Origin: a bacterium
Lineage (GTDB): Bacteria; Patescibacteriota; Minisyncoccia; Portnoybacterales; JAKAHB01
NCBI GenBank assembly: GCA_021815315.1
Contig: JAKAHB010000001.1
Span: forward strand, 1 to 54,569
Reading direction: 5' to 3'
DNA length: 54,569 nt
The notes under the pieces are model-generated. The model had not been told where the DNA came from, did not search any database, and saw only the letters and a program-made list of their open reading frames with translations. The position numbers and the translations under genes are program-made. Below, piece after piece: positions 45,373 through 54,344 of the stretch (position 1 is the first letter of the stretch; each line of letters opens with the position of its first letter).

Positions 45373-46092
45373 TTAATGAAGTTCGGACAAAGTGTTTTTA
45401 TCGGCGAAAGGATATTCTTGGCCGATTAGTTCGGCGATTTTGACCATCACATAATCGGTAATCCGACGATAGTCTTCTTCGGTTGTGTCCAGCTCGTTGT
45501 ATTGGTCGAGATAGATTGGTTCTCCGATTTTTATCCCAATCCTCTTTGCCAGTTTGGGCTGGTGTTGCCCGGGCGGCCAAACTTCGTAAGCGTTTATAAT
45601 CCCGACCGGTAAAATCGGCGCCCGGCTTTTGACGGCGAATTTAGCTATCCCAGTGAAGGATTTTTGCAGTTTACCCGATCGACTTCTTGTTCCTTCGGGA
45701 AAAATGCCGAAAGCGCGGCCCTGTTTTAGGACGGATAGGGCTTGACTGTGCACCTCGGCCTTGTTGGGATTATCGCGATCAACCCGTATTTGCCCGGTCA
45801 TTTTCATTAAAAGTCGCCACAGCGGTTTTTGAAAAAATACTTCGGCGGCCAGGTAATGTACCGGGCGGCCAGCAATGGAAGAAAAACAAAGAAAATCCAG
45901 ATAACTCTCGTGGTTGGAAGCGATAATTACCGGACCGGTTTTGGGAATTCTTTGCTTCCCCGAAACAGATTTTATAAAGATAGCTTTGATTAACGGGACC
46001 AAGGTTATCCTCAGTAGCCGATACCCCCACTTAGAAGTAAAAGTTTCTTTATATTCAAGTTCGTGATTATTCTTTTGCTGTGAGTTAGACAT
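45373..46092 (-). CDS. 1-acyl-sn-glycerol-3-phosphate acyltransferase (PlsC family), copy 1
   Basis: SNHESYLDFL (HX4D), GIFPEGTRSRSG, APILPVGI. Confidence 0.92.
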   Translation of the reverse strand: MSNSQQKNNHELEYKETFTSKWGYRLLRITLVPLIKAIFIKSVSGKQRIPKTGPVIIASNHESYLDFLCFSSIAGRPVHYLAAEVFFQKPLWRLLMKMTGQIRVDRDNPNKAEVHSQALSVLKQGRAFGIFPEGTRSRSGKLQKSFTGIAKFAVKSRAPILPVGIINAYEVWPPGQHQPKLAKRIGIKIGEPIYLDQYNELDTTEEDYRRITDYVMVKIAELIGQEYPFADKNTLSELH

Positions 46093-46117
46093 TATTGATT
46101 TGGAGAATTTATTACAA

Positions 46118-46148
46118 AAAAACCAGTAAGTTCATTATACTGGTTTTT
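46118..46148 (-). terminator. Intrinsic terminator downstream of RNHCP gene
   Basis: 11-bp stem AAAAACCAGTA / TACTGGTTTTT, 9-nt loop, U-tract on the minus strand. Confidence 0.7.
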
Positions 46149-46167
46149 GCGGAATTTGTGAAAATTA

Positions 46168-46635
46168 TCAATCTTTTCCTAGTAACTGTTTTTTTATTTC
46201 TTCTCTGTCCCCCTCATCCAAGAGCTTAATCTCTTGCTCCGCAAACTTTTTTTTGGCTTTTGCGTTAAGATTTCTTGAGGTTTTCAGCAAATCTAAGATT
46301 CTTTCCGGATCGTCATCTCCCGCCAGGCGGTTGATGCGGACCTTGTCGCAATGTCGGCATTGATGAACCAGCATAATTTCACCCTGTTTTTTGTGACCAT
46401 ATTTGTCAAAGCCCGCGTGTTTGAAGGTCAAGGCAATTGGCGCCATATCGTCGTGACAGAGCGAGGCCCGGTCCCCCGAAGTTTCGGCATCAACGTGCCT
46501 GGACCACAAACAAGACGGACAATGATTGCGGTTTTTAGTGCCGATTAAATTTTGGCAATTTACTTTTTGTCCGCAGTGGGAGCAAACAAAAAAAAGCTCT
46601 TTCCCGTCCGTTGCCTTATTTTCTGATTTCCGCAT
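46168..46635 (-). CDS. RNHCP-domain zinc-binding protein, copy 1
   Basis: CSHCGQKV...KNRNHCPSCLWSRHVDAETSGDRASLCHDDMAPIAL...HQCRHCDKVRINRLAGDDDP. Confidence 0.88.
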   Translation of the reverse strand: MRKSENKATDGKELFFVCSHCGQKVNCQNLIGTKNRNHCPSCLWSRHVDAETSGDRASLCHDDMAPIALTFKHAGFDKYGHKKQGEIMLVHQCRHCDKVRINRLAGDDDPERILDLLKTSRNLNAKAKKKFAEQEIKLLDEGDREEIKKQLLGKD

Positions 46636-48961
46636 GGAATTTTTGCTTGAGAACCTCGATTATTTTAGCAATGATTTCATCCGCTTCTTTGGCTTCTAGC
46701 GTTCTCTCGGGCGAACGAAATTCCAGATGAAAAGCCAAACTTTTTTTATCAGCACCGATTTTGTTTCCCTCAAAAATGTCAAAGAGCTCAATTCTAGTAG
46801 TCAAACCCGGAGCAACGCTGGCCAAGGCTTGTTCCAAATCAGCATATTTTATCTCTTTACTGATGATAAAGGCTAAGTCGCGCTCAACGCCGGGAAACCT
46901 CGGTATGTCCCTAAAGACTTTAGTCTTGGGGTCAACTTCAAGAAGTTTTTTCAGATTAATTTCAAAAAATACGGCCAGTTTGTCCCCATGAGTTTCAGAT
47001 TGATAGGCAATCAAGTTTTCCCGATAAGCAAGCCCTAGGCGCCCAAAAAGGCTCTCCAAGATTCCTTTGGCCTGCAAGAATAAATTATTGTTATTCCCTA
47101 CCAAAACTCCGGCCAAGTGTTTCTCTTGACGCGGCAGCTTGGCGCTACCGGAATTATCAGCCGGAATGTCACCCGGCTCTTTGAAATAGACTGAACCGAT
47201 TTCAAATAAAGAAAACTTATCAAAAAATCTCAAATTATCCGTAACATTTTTTCTCAAATTGGAAACAAGATTTTGGCGCAATAGGGCTTGTTCTTGGCTG
47301 ACCGGGTTTTTGAGTTTCAAAAATCCGGTGGAATTTTTCTCCGCCACCTCAACCTGCTCGGAACCGACAAAAGAGTAATTTAAGACCTCGTTCATGTTCG
47401 CTCCCAGGGCCAGAAATTCTTTAATTTTTTCAATTAGCTCTCTTTCTCTGTCTTGTTCGGGGGCTCTCATTTGTAAAGTCGGCAGGCTTGGTTTGATATT
47501 ATTAAAGCCATAGAGCCTGGTTAGCTCTTCAACAAGATCGTCCGGGATTGAGACATCGCCCGTGGATCGCCAGGTCGGGACTGTAACAATTAAATTTTTA
47601 CCAGAACCGGAAACGGCAAACCCCAGCGGTTTTAAGGCAGACTTGATAGCGGCGGGAGCGAAATCAACACCGGATTTTTTGCGAACGTAATCTTGGTCCA
47701 ATTTTATCTTTAAATTATGGTTTTTGAAGTTCTGGATGTCGGTAATTTGGCTGGCGATTTGCGCTCCCGGGGCTGTTTCTGCCAGAAGCTCCAAGAATCT
47801 CAAGAGGCCAAACTCCGCCAAATTGGGATCTTGGCCCTTTTCAAAACGCATGGAAGCTTCAGTGCGCAGATTAAGGCGCAGGGAAGTTCGGCGGATGGTT
47901 TGAGCGTCAAAATTAGCTGCTTCCAAAATGATGGAGGTGGTCTTTTCATCAATTTCCGAATTACCGCCGCCCATTATGCCAGCCAAAGCCACCGGTTTCT
48001 GCGCGTCGCAGATTAAAAGATCGGTTTCTTCAAGTTTGATTTCCGACCCGTCAAGCAATTTCATAGCTTCGCCGTTTTTGGCTTGACGGACAATAATTTC
48101 CTGGTCGGCCAATTTATCGGCATCAAAAGCGTGCAGGGGCTGGCCCAAATCAAGCATCACAAAATTGGTCAAGTCCACAATATTGTTGATTGAACGGTTG
48201 CCGGTAGCGGCCATGGCGCGTTTGAGCCACAAGGGCGACTCGGTGACTTTGATGTTATCAATTTTAACCGCTAAATATCTTGGGCAGGCCTGTTTGTTTT
48301 TTATTCCCACGGACACCTTGTTTGGCGAGGCGCCAAGCCGTTTTTGGGGCGAAGCTTCTTTTAGTTTCGCGTCGGTAAGCGCGGCCAGCTCGCGAGCAAA
48401 TCCGGAATGGCTCCAAAGGTCCGGCCGGTGAGTAATGGTTTTGTTCTCTATTTCGTAAACAGCATCGTCAAGTCCCAAGGCTTCCCCCAGGCCGGCGCCG
48501 ACTTTTAAGCCGTAAGGCGTTAAATCCAAAATCTCTTTCTCCCCCACCATGAATTGTCGTTCCAGGCCAATCTCTTGGGGGCTGCAAATCATTCCCGAAG
48601 ATTTGATACCACGAATTTCTGTTTCTTGAAGCTCGATCAAACCTTCTTCTCCGTGCCATTTTACTTGGGCGCCTATTTTTGCCAAGGGCACGAGCATTCC
48701 TGATCGAACATTCACCCCACCGCAAACGACTTGATATTCGTTTTTCCCGTCGGTTAGTTTGGCGACCACTAAACGATCGGCGTTAGGATGTTTTTCTACC
48801 AAGAGGACTTGAGCGACAACGACTCCAAGCATGCTTTGGGCTGGGTTTTTAATCTCTTCCACTTCAGCAGTATGCAAAGTCAAAAGTTCTCCGATTTGTT
48901 CGGGAGTATGTTTGCTTGGGATATCAACGTGTTTTTTCAGCCAGTTAAGGGATAAATACAT
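46616..48961 (-). CDS. pheT: Phenylalanyl-tRNA synthetase beta subunit
   Basis: VEKHPNADRLVVAKLTDGKNEYQVVCGGVNVRSGMLVPLAKIGA, NIVDLTNFVMLDLGQPLHAFDADKL, FPGVERDLAFIIS. Confidence 0.97.
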   Translation of the reverse strand: MYLSLNWLKKHVDIPSKHTPEQIGELLTLHTAEVEEIKNPAQSMLGVVVAQVLLVEKHPNADRLVVAKLTDGKNEYQVVCGGVNVRSGMLVPLAKIGAQVKWHGEEGLIELQETEIRGIKSSGMICSPQEIGLERQFMVGEKEILDLTPYGLKVGAGLGEALGLDDAVYEIENKTITHRPDLWSHSGFARELAALTDAKLKEASPQKRLGASPNKVSVGIKNKQACPRYLAVKIDNIKVTESPLWLKRAMAATGNRSINNIVDLTNFVMLDLGQPLHAFDADKLADQEIIVRQAKNGEAMKLLDGSEIKLEETDLLICDAQKPVALAGIMGGGNSEIDEKTTSIILEAANFDAQTIRRTSLRLNLRTEASMRFEKGQDPNLAEFGLLRFLELLAETAPGAQIASQITDIQNFKNHNLKIKLDQDYVRKKSGVDFAPAAIKSALKPLGFAVSGSGKNLIVTVPTWRSTGDVSIPDDLVEELTRLYGFNNIKPSLPTLQMRAPEQDRERELIEKIKEFLALGANMNEVLNYSFVGSEQVEVAEKNSTGFLKLKNPVSQEQALLRQNLVSNLRKNVTDNLRFFDKFSLFEIGSVYFKEPGDIPADNSGSAKLPRQEKHLAGVLVGNNNNLFLQAKGILESLFGRLGLAYRENLIAYQSETHGDKLAVFFEINLKKLLEVDPKTKVFRDIPRFPGVERDLAFIISKEIKYADLEQALASVAPGLTTRIELFDIFEGNKIGADKKSLAFHLEFRSPERTLEAKEADEIIAKIIEVLKQKFHAEIRK

Positions 48962-49017
48962 ATAGTTTCAAATTCCAAATTTCTAATTTCCAGATATTGA
49001 GCTTTTGGATTAAAAAC

Positions 49018-50010
49018 TCAAAACTGTTTTAAAAAACGCAAATCGTTTTGATGAATCATCCTCGTGTCTTCAAACCCGAATTTAAGTTGTGCCAGGCGGT
49101 TAAGGCCAACGCCGAAAGCAAAGCCAGAATATTTTTTTGGGTCAATTTTCCCGTAAGCAAGCACCTGGGGGTGCACCATGCCGGCTCCGATAGATTCTAC
49201 CCAGCCGGTCCCCTTGCACAACCCACAACCTTTGCCGTGGCAGACGGCACATTCAACATCAACCTCAACTCCCGGTTCCACAAAAGGAAAGTAGCCCGGA
49301 CGGATGCGCATTTTTATTTTGTCACCGACAATTTTTTCAACCAGCAGTTTCAAAAAAGCGTTCATATTGGCGACAGAAATGTTTTCATCTACCACCAGCC
49401 CTTCCAGCTGGTAAAAGGTATGATCGTGGCGATTGTCGGTGGCTTCATAGCGAAAAACGCGGCCTGGGGCGACAGCGTATAGCGGCGCGCCGTATTTGAG
49501 CATCGAGCGGATTTGGACCGGACTTGTTTGAGTGCGCAAAAGCACTCCCGGCTGTTCTGTCCAGATGGTGTCTTGCATCTCTCGAGCCGGATGCCAAGCC
49601 GGAACATTCAAGGCTTCAAAATTAAAAAATTCGGATTCTACTTCCGGGCCATCAAGGACCATAAATCCCATAGCGGTAAAATAGTTGGATAGTTCTTGGG
49701 TAATCTGGGTAATAGGATGTAGCGTCCCGGTTTGGAGTTCAAGGCCCGGGAGGGTTTCATCAAAACTTCCATCTGTTTGTTTCTCTCCCGTTGTCATTTT
49801 CTCCAGTGCCTCCTCTACGTTCTTCTTGAGTCGGTTTATTTCCGGGCCCCACTGCTTTTTATCGGCCTCGTTCATTGTCGCCAACTCTTTCATCAAATTA
49901 GTGACCAGGCCGTTTTTGCGTCCCAGATATTTCACCTTCAAGTCAAAACCAGACTTGGTTGTCAGGTCTTGCTTGAAATCTTTTTCGGTTTGATTGAGTT
50001 TTTCTTGCAT
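49018..50010 (-). CDS. pheS: Phenylalanyl-tRNA synthetase alpha subunit
   Basis: HPITQITQELSNYFTAMGFMVLDGPEVESEFFNFEALNVPAWHPAREMQDTIW, FAFGVGLNRLAQLKFGFEDTRMI. Confidence 0.97.
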   Translation of the reverse strand: MQEKLNQTEKDFKQDLTTKSGFDLKVKYLGRKNGLVTNLMKELATMNEADKKQWGPEINRLKKNVEEALEKMTTGEKQTDGSFDETLPGLELQTGTLHPITQITQELSNYFTAMGFMVLDGPEVESEFFNFEALNVPAWHPAREMQDTIWTEQPGVLLRTQTSPVQIRSMLKYGAPLYAVAPGRVFRYEATDNRHDHTFYQLEGLVVDENISVANMNAFLKLLVEKIVGDKIKMRIRPGYFPFVEPGVEVDVECAVCHGKGCGLCKGTGWVESIGAGMVHPQVLAYGKIDPKKYSGFAFGVGLNRLAQLKFGFEDTRMIHQNDLRFLKQF

Positions 50011-50118
50011 CTAATATCGTGTTAACCAGCGAACTGGAAATTAAGAGGTGGCTTTATTTTATACCAATTACGGTTTTTGGTTAAGGCTCCTGCCTTCCTG
50101 GTCTCCCTGTCTTGCGTC

Positions 50119-52296
50119 TCAAATCTTGCTTGGCCAATCTTCAATAATCAAGGCTTTTTTTGGTCGGCTAGGCAGTTTTTGGTAGATTTCTTCGGTGATA
50201 AAAGGCATAAAGGGATGTAACAACTTTAGAGAATCATAGAGAACTGTCCACAAAACCAGTTGGGCGGTTTGTTTGTCTTCTTTTGAACTGGGCTCATAAA
50301 TTCTCTTTTTGGCGTCTTCAATGCAGCGGTCGCAAAAACTATGCCAGAAGAAATGATAAATGGCCTGCGCCGCTTCATGAAACTTATATTTTTCAAGATT
50401 TTGCGTTACCTCTTTGGCTGTTTTTTTCAATTCCTCCAAAATCCACTCGTCTTCTTGGGTGTATTTCGGTTTTATTTGGGTTGGGTTGAACTCGTCGGCT
50501 GATGAGTCTTCCAATTGCGACAGGGTAAACCGCGAAGCGTTCCAAATTTTATTAGCGAATTTGCGGTGAGCGATAATCTTGTCTTCGCTTAAAACAATAT
50601 CGCTTTCATTGGAAGATCCAAAAACCAGGCTCATGCGCAGGGCGTCGGCGCCATATCCATCCACCACTGCCAAAGGATTAATCACGTTGCCTTTTGACTT
50701 ACTCATTTTCTGCTTGTCTTTATCGCGCACCAAGCCGTGCATGTAGATATTCTTGAAAGGCACTTGGCCGGTGCGATAGAGGCCCAGCATTAACATCCGA
50801 GCTACCCAGAAAAAGAGAATATCCCAGCCGGTTTCCATGACGCTAGTCGGGTAAAAGGCTTCAAAGTCACCCTCTTTAGTTGTTTGCAAGGTGGCAAAGG
50901 GCCATTGGCCGGAAGAAAACCAGGTGTCAAAAGTATCTTCTTCGGCGACAAATTCAGTGGCGCCGCACTTTTGGCACTTGTCCGGTTTTTTATCGGAAAT
51001 GACATAGCAGGTTTTATCTTGATTGCAATACCAAACGGGGATGCGGATACCCCAGACAATTTGACGGGAGATATTCCAGTCGCGAATATTATTCATCCAG
51101 TGCATAAAAATTCTTTCATACTTGCTGCTGGTGAATTTGGCCTCGCCTTTTTTGACGGCGGCAATCGCCTTCTCCGCCAAGGGAGCGATTTTAACAAACC
51201 ATTGCTTGGAAACCAGGGGTTCAATGGTGCGACCGCATTTGTAGCAAACACCGACCGAATGTTTGTAGGGTTCTTCTTTCTCCAAAAAGCCTTGAGCCTT
51301 TAAGTCAGCGACAATCTTTGTTCTGGCTTCTTCAACTTTCAGTCCGGCATAGTCCCTGCCTGCCTCCTCGGTCATTTTGGCAGTTTTTCCGACAACAGTA
51401 ATAAGAGGCAGATCGTGCCTTTGGCTAATTTCAAAATCGGATTGGTCGTGCGCCGGTGTGACTTTAACGGCGCCAGTGCCGAACTCCATCTCCACGACTT
51501 CGTCGGCCACAATCGGGATTTCTCGATTGGTCAAGGGTAACCTAACCGTGGCGCCGATTAAGTCTTGGTACCTTTTGTCTTTGGGGTTAACCGCAACCGC
51601 TGTATCCCCCAACATGGTTTCTGGCCTCGTTGTGGCCACAACGATAGATTTGGGATTGGGGGCGTGCCTGCCCTCCGATGCGGCGGGAGACTTGAGGTCA
51701 TATCTTATATACCAGAGCTTGTCTTCGCGGTCTTCGTATTTTACTTCCAGCTCCGAAAAACCAGTTTGATGCTTGGGGCACCAATTGATAACCCGTTCAC
51801 CGCGATAGATTAGGCTGTCTTTGTGCATCTGCTCAAAAGTTCCATAGACTATTTTTATAATGTCTGGGTCCAGAGTAAATTTAGCGCGCGACCAGTCGCA
51901 AGACGCTCCCAGGCGTTTGAGTTGGTCCTTGGCCACATCTTTGTTCTCTTGGACGTAGTCCCAGATCATTTTAAAGAGAGTCTCTCGATCAAAGTCAAAA
52001 CGGCTTTTACCTTGCTTTTCTAGCTTTTTTTCAAAAACAACTTGAGTTTCAAAGCCGGCGTGGTCCGCTCCGGGCAGCCAGAGAGCTTTCAGCCCTTTCA
52101 TTCGGTGGTAGCGAATGAGGGCGTCTTCAATCGTGACAAAAACAGCGTGCCCGGCATGTAGGGCCTCATTGGCGTTGGGAGGAGGCATAACGATGCAATA
52201 GGGTTCCCCCGTCCCTTGCGGTTCAAAAAAACCACCCTCTTCCCAGAGCTGGTAAATTTTTTGCTCAATTTCTTGGGAACTGTAAGCCTTGTTCAT
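50119..52296 (-). CDS. valS: Valyl-tRNA synthetase (short C-terminus)
   Basis: PPPNANEALHAGHAVFVTIEDALIRYHRMKG, KMSKSKGNVINP; ATG at 52296 (MNKAYSSQEIEQKIYQLWEEGGFF) preferred; the upstream part of the listed ORF is a palindromic non-coding element. Confidence 0.95.
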   Translation of the reverse strand: MNKAYSSQEIEQKIYQLWEEGGFFEPQGTGEPYCIVMPPPNANEALHAGHAVFVTIEDALIRYHRMKGLKALWLPGADHAGFETQVVFEKKLEKQGKSRFDFDRETLFKMIWDYVQENKDVAKDQLKRLGASCDWSRAKFTLDPDIIKIVYGTFEQMHKDSLIYRGERVINWCPKHQTGFSELEVKYEDREDKLWYIRYDLKSPAASEGRHAPNPKSIVVATTRPETMLGDTAVAVNPKDKRYQDLIGATVRLPLTNREIPIVADEVVEMEFGTGAVKVTPAHDQSDFEISQRHDLPLITVVGKTAKMTEEAGRDYAGLKVEEARTKIVADLKAQGFLEKEEPYKHSVGVCYKCGRTIEPLVSKQWFVKIAPLAEKAIAAVKKGEAKFTSSKYERIFMHWMNNIRDWNISRQIVWGIRIPVWYCNQDKTCYVISDKKPDKCQKCGATEFVAEEDTFDTWFSSGQWPFATLQTTKEGDFEAFYPTSVMETGWDILFFWVARMLMLGLYRTGQVPFKNIYMHGLVRDKDKQKMSKSKGNVINPLAVVDGYGADALRMSLVFGSSNESDIVLSEDKIIAHRKFANKIWNASRFTLSQLEDSSADEFNPTQIKPKYTQEDEWILEELKKTAKEVTQNLEKYKFHEAAQAIYHFFWHSFCDRCIEDAKKRIYEPSSKEDKQTAQLVLWTVLYDSLKLLHPFMPFITEEIYQKLPSRPKKALIIEDWPSKI

Positions 52297-52300
52297 AGCT

Positions 52301-52484
52301 GTTACTTTCTTGTAACCAAGAAAGTAACCAAAGAAGTTCCGCTCAAGCGATAAAAATCCAAGCCAATCAAGTCTCGCTCCGCTGAAAAATTGCCTCCCGA
52401 GCTCGTCGCTTCGCTCCTCTATCGGCAATTGTTTCTACGGCTCCGCTCGGCTGATTGGCTGATAGATTTTTTCGCAATGAGCGG
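52301..52484. repeat. Nested palindromic element directly upstream of valS
   Basis: Hairpin 52301-52328 (12-bp perfect stem); outer arms 52339-52358/52465-52484; middle arms AGCCAATCA/TGATTGGCT (52361-52369/52452-52460); inner arms AATTGCC/GGCAATT (52388-52394/52424-52430). Confidence 0.8.
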
Positions 52485-52562
52485 GAGTTGTCAACTGTTC
52501 GATTAATTCGCCTCTTAACTTGACTGCTAATTGGTTGCTGAAGCGTTTATAGTATGCTCATT

Positions 52563-52889
52563 CTAGCCGCTTTCTTTGCTTAAGGCAACCAATTTATCAA
52601 AATCATCGTCTTTTTGCGCCTTATTTCGTTTTAGCGCGCCGCATTTTTGGCATTGCTGGACAATTATATATTCCTTGCTTTCGGCCTCAACGTTAACGGG
52701 CTTCATTAGTCCGCCGCAAGCATGGGCCCGATCACCCGGATTGATGTCCACATGACGCGACCATAAACAATTCGGGCAATGATTGGTGTAGCCATCACCA
52801 GAAACGGAAGCGCCGCAATGTTGGCAGACAAAATTTTCAATTCTTCTTTGAAACTTTTTGGGCATAACGATAGAGCTTATCAATTTCAC
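52563..52889 (-). CDS. RNHCP-domain zinc-binding protein, copy 2
   Basis: FVCQHCGASVSGDGYTNHCPNCLWSRHVDINPGDRAHACGGLMKPVNV...VQQCQKCGALKRNK. Confidence 0.9.
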   Translation of the reverse strand: MKLISSIVMPKKFQRRIENFVCQHCGASVSGDGYTNHCPNCLWSRHVDINPGDRAHACGGLMKPVNVEAESKEYIIVQQCQKCGALKRNKAQKDDDFDKLVALSKESG

Positions 52890-53520
52890 CCATTATTTGA
52901 GGAGTTTGGGCCACGGCATCTTCCTCAAGCAATTTTCTGCTCCTCTCGAGTTTAAGAGGGTGGCCAACCAAAATTATTAATTTTTTTCTGAAGAAGAAAA
53001 ATTCCCAGGCACTGGTGTTATATATTCCGTAGAGCGCGACGGGCAAAATAGGTTGGCAACTTTCTAGGGCCATGGCGGCGGCGCCTTTTCGGCCCTCGTT
53101 AACGTCAAAAGACGGTCGACGCCAACCTTGGGGAAAAATAATAACCGAGCTGTTATTTTTCAGGCACCGCAAAGGCGCTTCCAAGGATTTTTGCAGTCCC
53201 TGCCCCTTCCTCTTCGGGTAAGCCCCTAGAAGGCGCAGCAGTGTTCCCAAAAATGGAATTTCAAAGAAGAAGTCTTCGGCTACAAAATTTATGGGATAAA
53301 TTTTCCAACGCAACGGCAGGAGTAACCCCAGGCAGAGAGAGTCAAGGTAGCTTAAATGGTTGGGAGCAATAATATAGGGCCCTTTGTATTTAAAGCTTTT
53401 ATCGTAAATTATCTTTGGCCGCAGAAATAGCAAAAAAACAGGCCGGAGCAAGCTCCAGCCTATTATAAATAGCGTGCGCTGTGTTATTGATTGATATGTT
53501 TTGCGGTGTTTGGTAAGCAT
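52837..53520 (-). CDS. PlsC-family acyltransferase, copy 2 (divergent motif)
   Basis: APNHLSYLDSL (HX4D), VIIFPQGWRRPSFDVNEGRKGAAAMALES, PILPVALYGI. Start MLTKHRK (53520) preferred; overlaps the dksA-like 3' end. Confidence 0.82.
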   Translation of the reverse strand: MLTKHRKTYQSITQRTLFIIGWSLLRPVFLLFLRPKIIYDKSFKYKGPYIIAPNHLSYLDSLCLGLLLPLRWKIYPINFVAEDFFFEIPFLGTLLRLLGAYPKRKGQGLQKSLEAPLRCLKNNSSVIIFPQGWRRPSFDVNEGRKGAAAMALESCQPILPVALYGIYNTSAWEFFFFRKKLIILVGHPLKLERSRKLLEEDAVAQTPQIMGEIDKLYRYAQKVSKKN

Positions 53521-53882
53521 TTCATGCAATATTTTGCTTCGGGAAGCACTTCTAGCCGCTCTTTCTTGATAAAGTCGTCGCACCCATCTTGTTGGCATCG
53601 ACCGTAAGTTCCGTTTTCTATTCTTTCGAGAGCCTCGTCAATATCTTTAAGTTGCAGTTCCAGGTTATGCTCCAAGGATAGACTGCTTTCATAGTCGGCT
53701 ACCTCCAGCGCGCCTTCGTCAATGCTTTGGTGAGAGCCAAAGTCTGGGAAGTTAGTATCATAATCTCCCCCCAGTTTAGGATCTTTTTTAGCAAAGCGTT
53801 CCAGTTCGCGTTCTATCTTTACTTTTTTCTCAAGCAGGAGTTTTTTAAATTTCTCCAACTCTTCTTTGGTGAATTTTTCCAT
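53484..53882 (-). CDS. DksA/TraR-family C4 zinc-finger protein
   Basis: LQLKDIDEALERIENGTYGRCQQDGCDDFIKKERLEVLPEAKYCMKC. Confidence 0.9.
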   Translation of the reverse strand: MEKFTKEELEKFKKLLLEKKVKIERELERFAKKDPKLGGDYDTNFPDFGSHQSIDEGALEVADYESSLSLEHNLELQLKDIDEALERIENGTYGRCQQDGCDDFIKKERLEVLPEAKYCMKCLPNTAKHINQ

Positions 53883-53888
53883 GCCTTA

Positions 53889-53916
53889 AGTATATAGTTT
53901 TTTGGGCTAAAAGCAA
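53889..53916 (-). promoter_or_regulatory. Sigma70-like promoter for dksA-like gene
   Basis: Minus strand TTGCTT (53911-53916), 16 bp spacer, TATACT (53889-53894), six nt before the ATG. Confidence 0.5.
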
Positions 53917-54066
53917 GATTGGCCTCTTGTCAGGCGGTTAGGCGAGAGACCGAGTCTTCATCAATTCCCCTACAAACCAAGACTCAAACACGGGAACAAA
54001 CAAAAAAACACCCAGCGGTGCTTCCAGTTTTCTGCTATTTAGTTGTAGCTCTCTTTACCTGTCTAA

Positions 54067-54124
54067 GGTGAGGGGCATTGAAGCAGCCCCAATATGTTAT
54101 TTCAAGGGCTCAACGCCCCTCACC
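54067..54124. other. Strong intergenic stem-loop with alternative inner pairings
   Basis: Perfect 10-bp stem GGTGAGGGGC/GCCCCTCACC; alternative GGGGC (72-76)/GCCCC (86-90) hairpin; TTGAA/TTCAA and AGCCC/GGGCT complementarities. Confidence 0.7.
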
Positions 54125-54344
54125 CCTTCCAATCGGCTGTTCGTTGACAGCATCCTGACTCTGGCGAACCTTTTTGTTTAATAGCTCGAAAGATCAGCAT
54201 GCGATTGGGAGGAAAAGAGAATCTTGTAATCACGGAAAGGTCTTACTTATAATAGAACTTTTTTCTGCGTCGCCAAAAGCAACGACAGAACTCTACGTTA
54301 AATTGTGGAAAGAACACGAAAAATCCTTCTGCGATTACAATCCT

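Noticed and set aside
52297-52428. N-terminal extension of valS ORF (MPIEERSDELGRQFFSG...GYKKVTA)
   Set aside because: Translation of the palindromic element; canonical ValRS start is MNKAYSSQEIEQKIYQLWEEGGF at 52296.
52301-52484. T-box riboswitch in the valS leader
   Set aside because: No T-box consensus sequence or recognisable specifier stem; structure is a nested palindrome instead.
54067-54124. SRP 4.5S-like AAGCAGCC motif (54081-54088)
   Set aside because: No GGAA tetraloop and no 5' asymmetric-loop sequence at the correct spacing.
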